A stretch of 49,766 bases of DNA from Succinivibrio dextrinosolvens (GCF_900116345.1 NZ_FPAH01000018.1:1-49766), one strand, 5' to 3'; positions 35,483-44,655 are shown, numbered from the stretch's first letter. Program-made: numbers and translations. The notes: a model not told the origin generated them from the letters alone.

Positions 35483-37339
35483 ATGAAAGATTCAATAGTA
35501 TTTATCGCCCCAAACGCTCATATGACGGCACTGGCACAGAGTGCCATTTCACAGTTGAAACTTAATATTCCTGTAATTGAAGCCTACGATTACAATGCTA
35601 TTGAAGCTCTCAGAAAATACCCTTCCTGCCATATTGTCATAAGCCGCGGCGGTACCGCCAATTATTTAAAGGGTATCAAGGGACTTACCGTAGTTGATCT
35701 TACCGCATCCTTCTTTGATATTCAGAAATCTCTAAATGAACTTATAGCCAAAGGCTGTACAAAGATCGCAGTGGTCAGTCAGGACAATGTTATCGGCCCT
35801 ACCCCGGCAGAATTCTCGATTAACGGTATAGAGGTGGAACTGCATCCCTGCTCAAATGCCGAAGAGATTATGAACACCGTAAATACCTGTGTCAGAAACG
35901 GTGCTGACGGTATTGTCGGCTGTGTGGTTGCCATTGAGACCGCAAGACAGCATGCAGTAGAAATCTCCCCTGTAGAAGTTGATTTCTATTCAGTAAAAAA
36001 AGGTATTCTGCAGGCACTGGAGCTTGAGAGAAATCTTGATAATCAGGAAAGGACCATCGACCGTCTGGAGTCGCTTTTAAACAACATCGAAGAAGGTGTA
36101 ATCATCTTTGATGCCGAGAATAAGCCAATTCTCTACAACGGCTATGCCTGCAGAGTCATGAGACCGGAGCCTCTTGATAACTGGTACAGAGTGCTGGAAA
36201 CAGAGATTAAGTCCACCTCCGAGCAGGCCAGGGTTATCTCTTTAAATCAGAACAAGGTCCTGATCCGAGTAATTCCCCTGGCCCACGATTCACTTGAAGA
36301 TAAGGTGGTGATCCTGCAGGATAGTACCGCCATTGAGGAGACTGTAAAAACCATCAAACTCTCCTCCTATGAAAAGGGTCTTTACGCCCGTCATAACTTC
36401 AAGGACATAATCTACTCCTGCCCTTCCATGGAGGACACGGTATCTTTGGCCAAGAGCTTTGCCAATTCAGATTCCACCATCATGATCTTCGGTGAAACCG
36501 GTGCCGGCAAGGAAGGTTTTGCCCAGAGTATTCATAACTACTCCCCTCGTGCCAAAAAGCCTTTTGTATCTGTAAACTGTGCCTCCCTGCCTCAGGGACT
36601 GGTAGCCTCAGAACTCTTCGGTTATGTGGAAGGAGCTTTTACCGGAGCAAGACGCAACGGTAAAAAAGGACTCTTTGAAATGGCACAGGGAGGAACTATC
36701 TTTTTAGATGAGATTACTGAAATCCCGCTTGAGGTTCAGAGTCAGTTCCTGCGTGTAATTCAGGAACGTGAAATCATGCGTATCGGTGATGACAAGATCA
36801 TTCCTCTGGATATCCGCATCATCTGCGCCTCAAATAAAGAAATCATGACCTTATGCGAAGAAGGTAAATTCAGATACGATCTCTACTATCGGCTGAATGT
36901 ACTGAGTCTATCCATTCCTCCTCTTCGTGAGAGAGGCGATGATATTATCCTGCTGTTTAAATCCTTTATCGCAGGCTTCTGCAAAAAGAAAGTAGATGAC
37001 ATCTTTGTTGATAATGAGGTTCGTGACATTCTCCTAAACTACAGCTGGCCTGGTAACGTAAGAGAGCTTCGTAATGTGGCTGAGGCCTTATCCTTCTATG
37101 GCAGTGACATCAGAAAACAGAATGTTGAGAAGATCCTCTACAGAAACAGCATGGCTATAAATACCAGACATTCTACCGAAGATGCTGTCTTCAGGGATGA
37201 TTTAACTCTTAAGGAGCTTGAACGACAGTACTATAAATACATGATCTCCCGCCATTCCAACTCCGAGGTAGCAAAGCTTGCCGGCATCTCCCGTTCAACG
37301 CTGTGGAGAAAAATCAAAGAGCTTGATGAGACTTCTTAA
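35483..37339 (+). CDS. Sigma-54-dependent activator with PrpR-type sensor domain, module B
   Basis: This 618-residue paralog of the regulator at 29866 has the same layout: PrpR_N-like sensor (about 1-170), PAS-like segment, AAA+ domain with Walker A GETGAGKE (near 337) and GAFTGA (near 383), and a Fis-type HTH ending EVAKLAGISRSTLWRKI. The two are nearly identical in the AAA+ core and diverge more in the sensor and linker, as expected if they respond to different intermediates. It should drive the sigma-54 promoter at 37486. It starts 11 bp after the AAA-ATPase/nuclease gene with a weak ribosome site, so its expression may depend on that gene's transcript. Confidence 0.92.
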   Translation: MKDSIVFIAPNAHMTALAQSAISQLKLNIPVIEAYDYNAIEALRKYPSCHIVISRGGTANYLKGIKGLTVVDLTASFFDIQKSLNELIAKGCTKIAVVSQDNVIGPTPAEFSINGIEVELHPCSNAEEIMNTVNTCVRNGADGIVGCVVAIETARQHAVEISPVEVDFYSVKKGILQALELERNLDNQERTIDRLESLLNNIEEGVIIFDAENKPILYNGYACRVMRPEPLDNWYRVLETEIKSTSEQARVISLNQNKVLIRVIPLAHDSLEDKVVILQDSTAIEETVKTIKLSSYEKGLYARHNFKDIIYSCPSMEDTVSLAKSFANSDSTIMIFGETGAGKEGFAQSIHNYSPRAKKPFVSVNCASLPQGLVASELFGYVEGAFTGARRNGKKGLFEMAQGGTIFLDEITEIPLEVQSQFLRVIQEREIMRIGDDKIIPLDIRIICASNKEIMTLCEEGKFRYDLYYRLNVLSLSIPPLRERGDDIILLFKSFIAGFCKKKVDDIFVDNEVRDILLNYSWPGNVRELRNVAEALSFYGSDIRKQNVEKILYRNSMAINTRHSTEDAVFRDDLTLKELERQYYKYMISRHSNSEVAKLAGISRSTLWRKIKELDETS

Positions 37340-37379
37340 CTTTTCTCGTTAATCTTAACTTTTGTGATCTTTTTCAAAA

Positions 37380-37416
37380 ACAGATGTTTTATTTTTAAAC
37401 ATCATAAAACATCTGT
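37380..37416. promoter_or_regulatory. 13-bp perfect inverted repeat upstream of module B promoter
   Basis: ACAGATGTTTTAT and ATAAAACATCTGT are exact inverse copies around an 11-base spacer. They lie 70-106 bp before the -24 element, a typical enhancer position, and also 41 bp after the activator's stop. The lack of a following T-run makes a binding site at least as likely as a terminator. Confidence 0.45.
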
Positions 37417-37485
37417 TTAGTCATTTCTGTTCGATTTTGAAACATACAAAACTGTATTTCCCTTCATTACGGCATTTTCTTCAGT

Positions 37486-37501
37486 TGGCACAATCGTTGC
37501 T
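37486..37501 (+). promoter_or_regulatory. Sigma-54 promoter of module B
   Basis: TGGCACAATCGTTGCT fully matches the -24/-12 consensus TGGCAC-N5-TTGCW. Transcription should start near 37511, about 70 nt before the first TRAP gene. Confidence 0.88.
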
Positions 37502-37581
37502 ATATTGGTATTCGTTCATAACAACACCTCAAAATGTTTGTTGAAACAAAAATACAATTTGTGAACATAAGGAACAAAGAT

Positions 37582-38592
37582 ATGAAAAACATTCTAACCA
37601 AAGCTACCCTGGCAGCATGTCTTGCTGCTGTAATGACTATCGGTGCATCAGCAGCTCAGGCAGATGATACCGTTGTACTGCGTGTAGGATATGCAAACAA
37701 TCCTGGCGAGCCTTTCGATTTAGGTTGTCAGAAGTGGAAAGAGATTATTGAGGAGCGCTCAGGCGGCAAGTTCAAGATTGAGCTTTACCCATCATCACAG
37801 CTAGGCTCAAAGGATGACGTAATGGATCAGATGGTTGCAGGCGAACCTGTATGTACTCTGACCGACGGCGCCTTCTTCTATGATCGCGGTGTAAAAGATC
37901 TGGGTATCGTTTTCGGACCATTCCTTTTCAATACCTGGGATGAGGCCTTCAAGCTAAACAGCAGCCAGTGGTATCAGGATCAGGCAAAGCTTGTAGAAGA
38001 GAAAGCTCACCTCAAGATCATCGGTACCGACTGGAAGTACGGTGCACGTCATACTCTGACCACCAAGCCAGTTAACAAGGTTGAAGATTTCAAGGGCATG
38101 AAGATCCGTGTTCCAACAAACAACATCCAGGTTAAGGGCTTTGAGGTTTTAGGTGCAACTCCTACCCCAATGGCTTTAGGTGAAGTTTACACCTCTCTGC
38201 AGCAGGGAACCATTGACGGTGTTGAGAACCCACTAGCAGTTCTATACAACGGCAAATTCCATGAGGTTGCTAAATATCTGCTCTTAGACGGTCACGTCTT
38301 CAACATCACCAACATCGTTGTAGGTACTGATTTCTACAATTCTCTAACTCCTGAGCAGCAGAAGCTTCTGGTTGAAACCTGCCATGAAGCTGCTATGTAT
38401 CAGAACAAGATTGTTGATGATTCAGAGGCAGACATTCTTGCTAAATTCAAAGCTGAAGGTGTAACTGTGGTTGAGCCTTCTCCTGAGTTCAAGCAGTCCT
38501 TAATTGATACCTCAAAGAAGTTCTACTCTCTTCCAGACTTCAAAGACTGGACTCCTGGTCTATATGACACTGTAAAGAAAGCTATGCAGTAG
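37582..38592 (+). CDS. TRAP transporter substrate-binding protein (DctP), module B
   Basis: This is the periplasmic binding protein, 336 residues, with signal peptide ending near AQADD. The ligand-anchoring region FKGMKIRVPTNNIQVKGFEV and TPMALGEVYTSLQQGTIDG are the DctP hallmarks. The ATG at 37582 has AAGGAAC upstream; the in-frame start at 37534 would place 16 polar residues before the signal peptide. The neighbouring LgoD-UxaB-UxaA enzymes suggest L-galactonate, galacturonate or a similar acid as substrate (inference). It is only moderately similar to the module A protein. Confidence 0.93.
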   Translation: MKNILTKATLAACLAAVMTIGASAAQADDTVVLRVGYANNPGEPFDLGCQKWKEIIEERSGGKFKIELYPSSQLGSKDDVMDQMVAGEPVCTLTDGAFFYDRGVKDLGIVFGPFLFNTWDEAFKLNSSQWYQDQAKLVEEKAHLKIIGTDWKYGARHTLTTKPVNKVEDFKGMKIRVPTNNIQVKGFEVLGATPTPMALGEVYTSLQQGTIDGVENPLAVLYNGKFHEVAKYLLLDGHVFNITNIVVGTDFYNSLTPEQQKLLVETCHEAAMYQNKIVDDSEADILAKFKAEGVTVVEPSPEFKQSLIDTSKKFYSLPDFKDWTPGLYDTVKKAMQ

Positions 38593-38598
38593 CTTTTT

Positions 38599-38624
38599 GC
38601 AGGACCGTCGTAAGGCGGTCCTGC
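38599..38624 (+). other. Stem-loop between TRAP binding protein and small permease genes
   Basis: GCAGGACCG pairs with CGGTCCTGC around an 8-base loop, without a T-run. Such hairpins after a binding-protein gene often protect the upstream mRNA so that more binding protein is made than permease. Confidence 0.6.
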
Positions 38625-38657
38625 CTGTATCAAAAATTCATTATATTTCAGATAATT

Positions 38658-39170
38658 ATGAAAAAATCAAATTTCATCGTTAATATAGATCTGCTCCTAG
38701 CAGCCATAGCTCTGACCGTTCTGGTCTGTGTAACCTTCGGCGGAGTGATTATGCGCTACTTTGTAGGCAAGCCTATCATCTGGGCTGAAGAGGTTCAGCT
38801 GTGGTGCTTTCTGTGGATGACCTTCCTGGGTGCAGGTGCTGCCTTCAGACACGGAAGTCACGTGGCAGTTGAAATGGTGGTCAGTCTATTTCCTCAAAAA
38901 ATCCAGAAGTTCATTGAGAAAATGGATTACGTCATCTGTATGGTGGTACTGGGTTATTTAGGATACCTAGGCTGTGACATCATCAAACTGATGATGAAGA
39001 TAGGTAAATCAACCTCTATCCTGCATGTACCTTTCTATTTTATAAACGGTATTATACCAGTATGCTGTGTGCTGATGATGGTATCTCTGACCTATGCAAC
39101 CTTCTTTATGAAAAAGGAAGATTCCAAGGATGAGAAACACATCTCAGACGATTCTGAGGAGGAGAAATAA
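38658..39170 (+). CDS. TRAP transporter small permease (DctQ), module B
   Basis: This is a 170-residue protein with four predicted membrane helices and the DctQ motif MRYFVGKPIIWAEEVQLWCF between helices 1 and 2. The C-terminus is a charged, acidic tail (KKEDSKDEKHISDD). It lies 65 bp after the binding protein gene and 2 bp before the large permease gene, so Q and M are translationally linked. Confidence 0.93.
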   Translation: MKKSNFIVNIDLLLAAIALTVLVCVTFGGVIMRYFVGKPIIWAEEVQLWCFLWMTFLGAGAAFRHGSHVAVEMVVSLFPQKIQKFIEKMDYVICMVVLGYLGYLGCDIIKLMMKIGKSTSILHVPFYFINGIIPVCCVLMMVSLTYATFFMKKEDSKDEKHISDDSEEEK

Positions 39171-39172
39171 TC

Positions 39173-40459
39173 ATGGATTTTTCTATCGGTCTGTCCTCAG
39201 TTCTGCTTTTAGTATTTCTGTTTTTAAAGGTTCCGGTTTTTATTTCAATTCTTGGAGCAGCCGCCACCTATTTTGCACTTCACACTGAGATTAACTCTGT
39301 TATTCTGGCTCAGCGTGTTCTGGCAGGCTCTCAGTCAATTCCGCTTTTAGCCATACCTTTCTTCGTATGTGCCGGCGTGTTCATGAACTACACCGGTGTA
39401 ACCAAGAGAATCGTGGATTTCTGTGAAGCGGTTGTAGGCAATATCATTGGCGGTATCGGTCATGTTACCGTGCTGGTGGCAACTCTTATGGGAGGTCTGT
39501 CCGGTTCAAACCTTGCAGATGCTGCTATGGAAGCTAAAATGCTGGTGCCAGAAATGGAGAAAAGAGGCTTTTCAAAGGCCTTCGGCTCTGTTCTGGTTGC
39601 AACCTCAGCTATTATCACTCCGCTGATTCCTCCTGGAATTGCAATGATTATCTACGGCTCAATTGCCAACGTTTCAATCGGAAAGCTCTTCGTCGCAGGT
39701 ATCGGTCCTGGTGTAATTCTCTGTATAACCCTGATGATTCTTGTAGCCCTTGTCTCCTACAAGCGCGGCTATAGAAGCACCATAAAGGTTGACACTTCAG
39801 CTTCAAGAGTCTGGAAAACCTTCCGCGGAGCCTTCCTGCCTCTGTGTCTGCCTGTAATCATTATCGGCGGTATCCGTATCGGAGCCTTTACTCCAACTGA
39901 AGCCGGCTCTGTAGCTATCGTCTACTCCCTGTTTTTAGGTTTCATCTACCGTGAAATGACTTTAAAGGATGTTATCCGCGGTATGAAGGAGACCGTGCTG
40001 ACCTCCTCCGCCATCATGCTGATTATTGCTGCAGCCTCTGCCTTTGCCTGGGCTTTAACCAAGGAGAAGGTTCCACAGTACTTTACAGGACTCTTCATTG
40101 AGCATCTTAATAATCCTGTAATCTTCCTTCTGTGTGTAAACCTGTTCCTTCTAATCATCGGCATGTTCATCGAAGGCAACGCCGCCATGATTATTCTGGT
40201 ACCACTGCTGGCTCCTTTGGCCAAGCACTTCGGTATCGATGAGATCCACTTTGCAATGGTGGTTATCTTCAACTTCGCTCTAGGTGCCATCTCCCCTCCA
40301 ATGGGAACGCTGATGTTTGTTACCTGTTCGATTACCAAGTGTCCAATGGGTCGCTTCATTAAAGAGGCAATACCATTCTACATTCTACTGTTAGGCTGTC
40401 TGCTGCTTTTAACCTTCGTTCCAAGCTTCAGTACCGCCCTGGTTAACCTGATTTACTAA
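39173..40459 (+). CDS. TRAP transporter large permease (DctM), module B
   Basis: This is the 428-residue large subunit with about 12 helices. Typical motifs are GGLSGSNLADAAMEAKMLVPEM, TSAIITPLIPPGIAMIIYG and GAFTPTEAGSVAIVYSLFLG. It starts 2 bp after the small permease gene and is followed after 22 bp by the dehydrogenase. It probably imports the substrate of the following enzymes with Na+. Confidence 0.94.
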   Translation: MDFSIGLSSVLLLVFLFLKVPVFISILGAAATYFALHTEINSVILAQRVLAGSQSIPLLAIPFFVCAGVFMNYTGVTKRIVDFCEAVVGNIIGGIGHVTVLVATLMGGLSGSNLADAAMEAKMLVPEMEKRGFSKAFGSVLVATSAIITPLIPPGIAMIIYGSIANVSIGKLFVAGIGPGVILCITLMILVALVSYKRGYRSTIKVDTSASRVWKTFRGAFLPLCLPVIIIGGIRIGAFTPTEAGSVAIVYSLFLGFIYREMTLKDVIRGMKETVLTSSAIMLIIAAASAFAWALTKEKVPQYFTGLFIEHLNNPVIFLLCVNLFLLIIGMFIEGNAAMIILVPLLAPLAKHFGIDEIHFAMVVIFNFALGAISPPMGTLMFVTCSITKCPMGRFIKEAIPFYILLLGCLLLLTFVPSFSTALVNLIY

Positions 40460-40481
40460 GTATGTTTAAGGATTATCTGTT

Positions 40482-41513
40482 ATGAAAACCATTATTATTC
40501 CAAAGCCTGGTGAGGTAAAAATCATTGAAACTCCTATGCCTGAACCAAAAGAAGGAGAGGCTTTATTAAAGGTACTGCGCGGCGGTATCTGCGGAAGTGA
40601 TCTCGGTACCTACCGAGGCACCTTCGCCTATGCCTCCTATCCTAGAATCCCAGGCCATGAGTTCTCTGCCAGAATCGAAAAGCTCAACGGAGATGCCTCA
40701 AAGTACGGACTTAAGGAAGGCATGGTTGTTACCTGCAATCCTTACTTCAACTGCACCAAGTGCTATTCCTGCGAACGCGGTCTTCTAAACTGCTGTGAGC
40801 ACAATGAGACCTTAGGAGCCCAGAGAGACGGTGCTTTCTCAGAGTACATCACCATGCCTTTTGAGCGTATCTATGACGGTAAGGGACTTGATCCTGCTGA
40901 GCTTGCTGCGATTGAACCATTCTGCATCAGCTACCACGGAGCAGTTACCCGTGGTCAGGTAAAGAAAGGCGACAAGGTTCTTGTAATCGGTGCAGGTACC
41001 ATCGGTGCCCTTGCTGCAGTTGCCGCAAAATCTCAGGGTGCAACCGTCTATATTGCCGATGTGGCCCAGAAGAAGATTGACTACGCGGTAAAGAGCTTCA
41101 ATCTTGATGGCGGCATCATCAACAACGGAGATGACTTCGTAGAGAAATGCATGAAGATCACCGACAACAAGGGATTTGATGTGGCAATTGAGGCGGTTGG
41201 TCTGCCATCCACCTTCCAGAATGCTATCGATGTTGCAGCCTTTGGCGCCAACGTTGTGCTTATCGGTGTAGGCAAGAAGAACCTTGATTTCAACTTCACT
41301 CTGCTGCAGAAAAAAGAGCTTAATGTCTACGGTTCTCGTAATGCACTTAAGAAGGACTTCCTGAATCTAATCGATCTGGTTAAGGCTGGAAAGGTTGATC
41401 TTAAAAAGGCAATCACCAATACCTATAAGCTTGACGATGCACCTCAGGCCTTTGCAGACTTTGCAGCCCACGGTGCTGACATGCTGAAGGTGGAAATAGA
41501 TTTCACAGCTTAA
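40482..41513 (+). CDS. Zinc-dependent sugar-acid dehydrogenase (L-galactonate 5-dehydrogenase-like)
   Basis: This is a 343-residue medium-chain dehydrogenase. Catalytic zinc ligands are C37 (GGICGSD), H59 and E60 (PGHEF). The structural zinc cysteines lie in CTKCYSCERGLLNCC (91-105). The NAD-binding loop is VIGAGTIGALAA. It resembles LgoD, which oxidises L-galactonate to D-tagaturonate, in NCCE and GSRNA motifs. Its place before uxaB and uxaA fits that reaction, since tagaturonate is the UxaB substrate. Other aldonates (such as L-gulonate or idonate) are possible. A hairpin (41528-41553) separates it from uxaB. Confidence 0.75.
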   Translation: MKTIIIPKPGEVKIIETPMPEPKEGEALLKVLRGGICGSDLGTYRGTFAYASYPRIPGHEFSARIEKLNGDASKYGLKEGMVVTCNPYFNCTKCYSCERGLLNCCEHNETLGAQRDGAFSEYITMPFERIYDGKGLDPAELAAIEPFCISYHGAVTRGQVKKGDKVLVIGAGTIGALAAVAAKSQGATVYIADVAQKKIDYAVKSFNLDGGIINNGDDFVEKCMKITDNKGFDVAIEAVGLPSTFQNAIDVAAFGANVVLIGVGKKNLDFNFTLLQKKELNVYGSRNALKKDFLNLIDLVKAGKVDLKKAITNTYKLDDAPQAFADFAAHGADMLKVEIDFTA

Positions 41514-41527
41514 AACTCCTGAAACTC

Positions 41528-41553
41528 TGTCTGCAGTGTAGCAGCTGCAGACA
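41528..41553 (+). other. Stem-loop between the dehydrogenase and uxaB
   Basis: TGTCTGCAG pairs with CTGCAGACA, followed by CTTTTAC. It may be a weak terminator or an RNA-stabilising hairpin inside the operon. Confidence 0.5.
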
Positions 41554-41605
41554 CTTTTACTAATTAACAACATTTAAAATTCAATCAAAACGGACATATC
41601 AGAAA

Positions 41606-43102
41606 ATGACAAAACTAAACCTTGCATTAAAACCAGAATGCAATTCAGATCTTCCAGTTAAAGCAATTCAGTTTGGAGAAGGTAATTTTATTCGCTGCTT
41701 TATCGACTGGATGATTTATCGTATGAACAAGCAGAACCTGTTCAACGGAAGAGTAATTGCGGTTCAGCCAACACCAAGGGGAAGAACTGTACCGGTACTC
41801 AAAGAGCAGGACTGCCTGTTCACCGCAATTCTTCATGGTTTAGACAACGGTAAACTGAAAGAAACCTTTGAAATCATAAACTCCATAGCTGCAGCACGTA
41901 ATCCTTACGATAAGGCTGACTTTGAAAAGCTGAAAGAAGATTTTAAACTCCCTACCCTTGAGTTTATTTTCTCCAATACTACCGAAGCCGGTCTGATTTA
42001 TACCAAAGAAGAATTACCAGAAGAAGGGTGCGTGCTGTCATTCCCAGGAAAACTTACCCAGCTGCTTTATGAAAGATTTAAAGCCTTCAGAGGCGTAGAG
42101 AATGCCTGTTCAGTTGCAGGATTAAATATCCTCCCATGTGAGCTTATTGAAAACAACGGAACAAAATTAAAAGAAATAATTCTAAAACATGCCGATGACT
42201 GGCACCTAGGCGATGAGTTTAAAGCTTATGTATGTGAAGACTGCGTATTCTACAATACCCTTGTAGATCGTGTGGTATCAGGCTATCCAAAGGCAGATGC
42301 AGAACGCTATGCAAAGGAGCTTGGCTATGAGGATGCCCTTATGTCCACCGGCGAGGAGTTTTGCTTCCTGGCAATTGAAGGCTCTGATGAAATCAGCCGC
42401 AAACTGCCATTAAAGCAGGCAGGCCTAAATGTTGTTGTAGCACCGGATATCACTCCTTACCGTCTGCGCAAGGTAAGAATTCTGAACGGCGCTCATACCT
42501 CAAATGTACCTGCAGCCTTCCTTGCAGGTCTTGATACCGTTGATCAGATGATGACCGATAAGGTTACAGGACCATTTGCACGTTCTGTAATCTACGATGA
42601 AATCATCCCTGCTGTTAAGCTTGATAAGGGCATGCTGAAAGAATTTGCTGACGCTGTTGTGGACAGATTCATGGATCCTTCCCTTCATCATCAGTTAGCA
42701 TCAATTCTGATGAACTGCGCGTCAAAGGTTAAGGCTCGTGTTATTCCTTCAATTCTGGATGCAAGAGCTGACAATACCCATCCGGTAAAACTCTATTTTG
42801 CCCTGGCAGCCTTCTTTGCCCTATACAGAAATTCTGACGGCACCTCACCAGTTAAGGTTTCAAGGGCTGATGGCAAATCAGGTGAGTTCCAGGATGATGA
42901 GTATGCAGTAAAGACTATGGCTCAGGCCTGGAGTCTCTATAAGGATTCAGAAGAATCAGCAGTTGAAACCGTTAAGACAATTCTCTCTGACACTAAGCTC
43001 TGGGGCGAGGATCTTACCGTAAGCCTTGATGTAAAAAAGATTGCCAAACTTACCCACAGCGTTGTTGCCAAGGGCGTAAAAGAAACCATGGCAGAGTGTT
43101 AG
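41606..43102 (+). CDS. uxaB: Tagaturonate reductase (altronate oxidoreductase)
   Basis: UxaB reduces D-tagaturonate to D-altronate with NADH. The 498-residue product belongs to the polyol-specific long-chain dehydrogenase family. QFGEGNFIRCFIDWMI is the nucleotide-binding loop and LRKVRILNGAHTSNVPAAFL the active-site region, which distinguishes UxaB from UxuB. E. coli UxaB has 483 residues. It is followed after 10 bp by uxaA. The ribosome site is weak. Confidence 0.93.
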   Translation: MTKLNLALKPECNSDLPVKAIQFGEGNFIRCFIDWMIYRMNKQNLFNGRVIAVQPTPRGRTVPVLKEQDCLFTAILHGLDNGKLKETFEIINSIAAARNPYDKADFEKLKEDFKLPTLEFIFSNTTEAGLIYTKEELPEEGCVLSFPGKLTQLLYERFKAFRGVENACSVAGLNILPCELIENNGTKLKEIILKHADDWHLGDEFKAYVCEDCVFYNTLVDRVVSGYPKADAERYAKELGYEDALMSTGEEFCFLAIEGSDEISRKLPLKQAGLNVVVAPDITPYRLRKVRILNGAHTSNVPAAFLAGLDTVDQMMTDKVTGPFARSVIYDEIIPAVKLDKGMLKEFADAVVDRFMDPSLHHQLASILMNCASKVKARVIPSILDARADNTHPVKLYFALAAFFALYRNSDGTSPVKVSRADGKSGEFQDDEYAVKTMAQAWSLYKDSEESAVETVKTILSDTKLWGEDLTVSLDVKKIAKLTHSVVAKGVKETMAEC

Positions 43103-43112
43103 GAGACAGATA

Positions 43113-44600
43113 ATGCAGTGCGTAGTTATCAATCCTAAAGAGGATGTTGTCGCTGTCGCCTTAGAAGATCTGAAAAAGGGTCAGACTGTAAAAACCACTT
43201 TGGGAGACGTGTCCTTAACAGATGACATTCCACGTGGTCATAAGTTTGCTCTTTATGATCTCAACGAAGGCGATCAGATTATCAAGTACGGATATTCAAT
43301 CGGACATGCCACCTGCAGAATCACTAAAGGCCAGCATGTACATTCTGAAAATGTAAAAACCAATCTCTCAGGAACAAAATCCTATACCTATAACAGGGCT
43401 CCTCAGGCAGCCCTGAAAAAGGTAGATAGAACCTTTGAAGGCTATGTAAGAGCAGATGGTCAGGTTGGAATCAGAAATGAGGTTTGGATTATCCCTACCG
43501 TATTTTGTGTAAATCATATTGCCAAAGAGCTTGAAGCCTACGCCAGAGAGAAACTGTCCTCATATTCTCATATAGACGGCTGCTATGCCTTAACTCACCC
43601 TTACGGCTGCTCTCAGATGGGAGAGGATCAGACAACAACTCAGAAGCTTCTAGCATCCCTCACCCGTCACCCTAATGCCGGTGCGGTGCTGATTCTGGGG
43701 CTTGGCTGTGAGAACAACAATCTGTCAGTATTCAAGAACTTTCTTGATCTTTCTGATGAGAGACTAATGTTTTTAAATACTCAGGATGTTGAGGATGAAC
43801 TTGAAGCCGGCTACGGAATTATTGATACACTTCTGAACAAGGCTAATCAGGCCCAGAGAGAGACGGTACCATTATCAAAGCTTAGAATCGGACTTAAATG
43901 CGGCGGTTCAGACGGTCTTTCCGGAATCACCGCAAATCCTCTAATCGGAAGAGTAAGTGATCTCATAGTAGGTTCAGGCGGAACCTCAGTCATGACCGAA
44001 GTTCCAGAAATGTTCGGTGCTGAACAGATTCTGATGAACAGAGCCAAAAATGAGGAGATCTTCGATGAGACAGTAAACCTTATCAATGACTTTAAAGGTT
44101 ATTTTAAAGCTCATGGCGAGACGGTTTCAGAGAACCCATCCCCAGGTAACAAGGCAGGTGGTATCACCACTTTAGAGGACAAATCTCTAGGCTGTGTTCA
44201 GAAAGGCGGCAAGGCTCAGGTTGAAGGCACCATCAGATATGCTGAAACCATAAGAGGCACAGGACTTAATCTTCTGAACGCGCCTGGTAATGACGGTGTT
44301 TCCTGCTCAGCTCTGGCAGCCTGCGGTGTGAATATGATTCTTTTCTCCACCGGAAGAGGAACTCCTTTCAGTACCGTAGTACCTACCATCAAGATCTCCA
44401 CCAACAATGCGCTTTATGATAAAAAAGGCGGCAACTGGATTGATTTCAATGCAGGTGTAATTGTGGACGGAAAGGATTTTGACGAGCTGGCGCTGGAGCT
44501 TTTGGATTACATAATCGCCATTGCCTCAGGACAGAAATCCGTCTCAGAGAAGAGAGATTTCCATGAACTTTTAATCTGGAAGGATGGAGTAACCCTCTAG
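43113..44600 (+). CDS. uxaA: Altronate dehydratase
   Basis: UxaA dehydrates D-altronate to 2-keto-3-deoxygluconate. The product is 495 residues, the same as E. coli. It has an N-terminal SAF domain (about 1-85) and a C-terminal galactarate dehydratase/altronate hydrolase domain with YGCSQMGEDQ, LGLGCENNN and GLKCGGSDGLSG, the cysteine-containing motifs of this iron-dependent enzyme family. AGGAGA precedes the ATG. KDG made here goes to the KdgK encoded next. Confidence 0.96.
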   Translation: MQCVVINPKEDVVAVALEDLKKGQTVKTTLGDVSLTDDIPRGHKFALYDLNEGDQIIKYGYSIGHATCRITKGQHVHSENVKTNLSGTKSYTYNRAPQAALKKVDRTFEGYVRADGQVGIRNEVWIIPTVFCVNHIAKELEAYAREKLSSYSHIDGCYALTHPYGCSQMGEDQTTTQKLLASLTRHPNAGAVLILGLGCENNNLSVFKNFLDLSDERLMFLNTQDVEDELEAGYGIIDTLLNKANQAQRETVPLSKLRIGLKCGGSDGLSGITANPLIGRVSDLIVGSGGTSVMTEVPEMFGAEQILMNRAKNEEIFDETVNLINDFKGYFKAHGETVSENPSPGNKAGGITTLEDKSLGCVQKGGKAQVEGTIRYAETIRGTGLNLLNAPGNDGVSCSALAACGVNMILFSTGRGTPFSTVVPTIKISTNNALYDKKGGNWIDFNAGVIVDGKDFDELALELLDYIIAIASGQKSVSEKRDFHELLIWKDGVTL

Positions 44601-44655
44601 TTAACATAAGACAGCATAGAATCTTAGTAAAAGTTGTCTACCCTAAGATCATGAT

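Noticed and set aside
37380-37416. Long inverted repeat as a rho-independent terminator of the module B activator
   Set aside because: The stem is AT-rich and no T-run follows on the plus strand; it was listed as a possible binding site instead.
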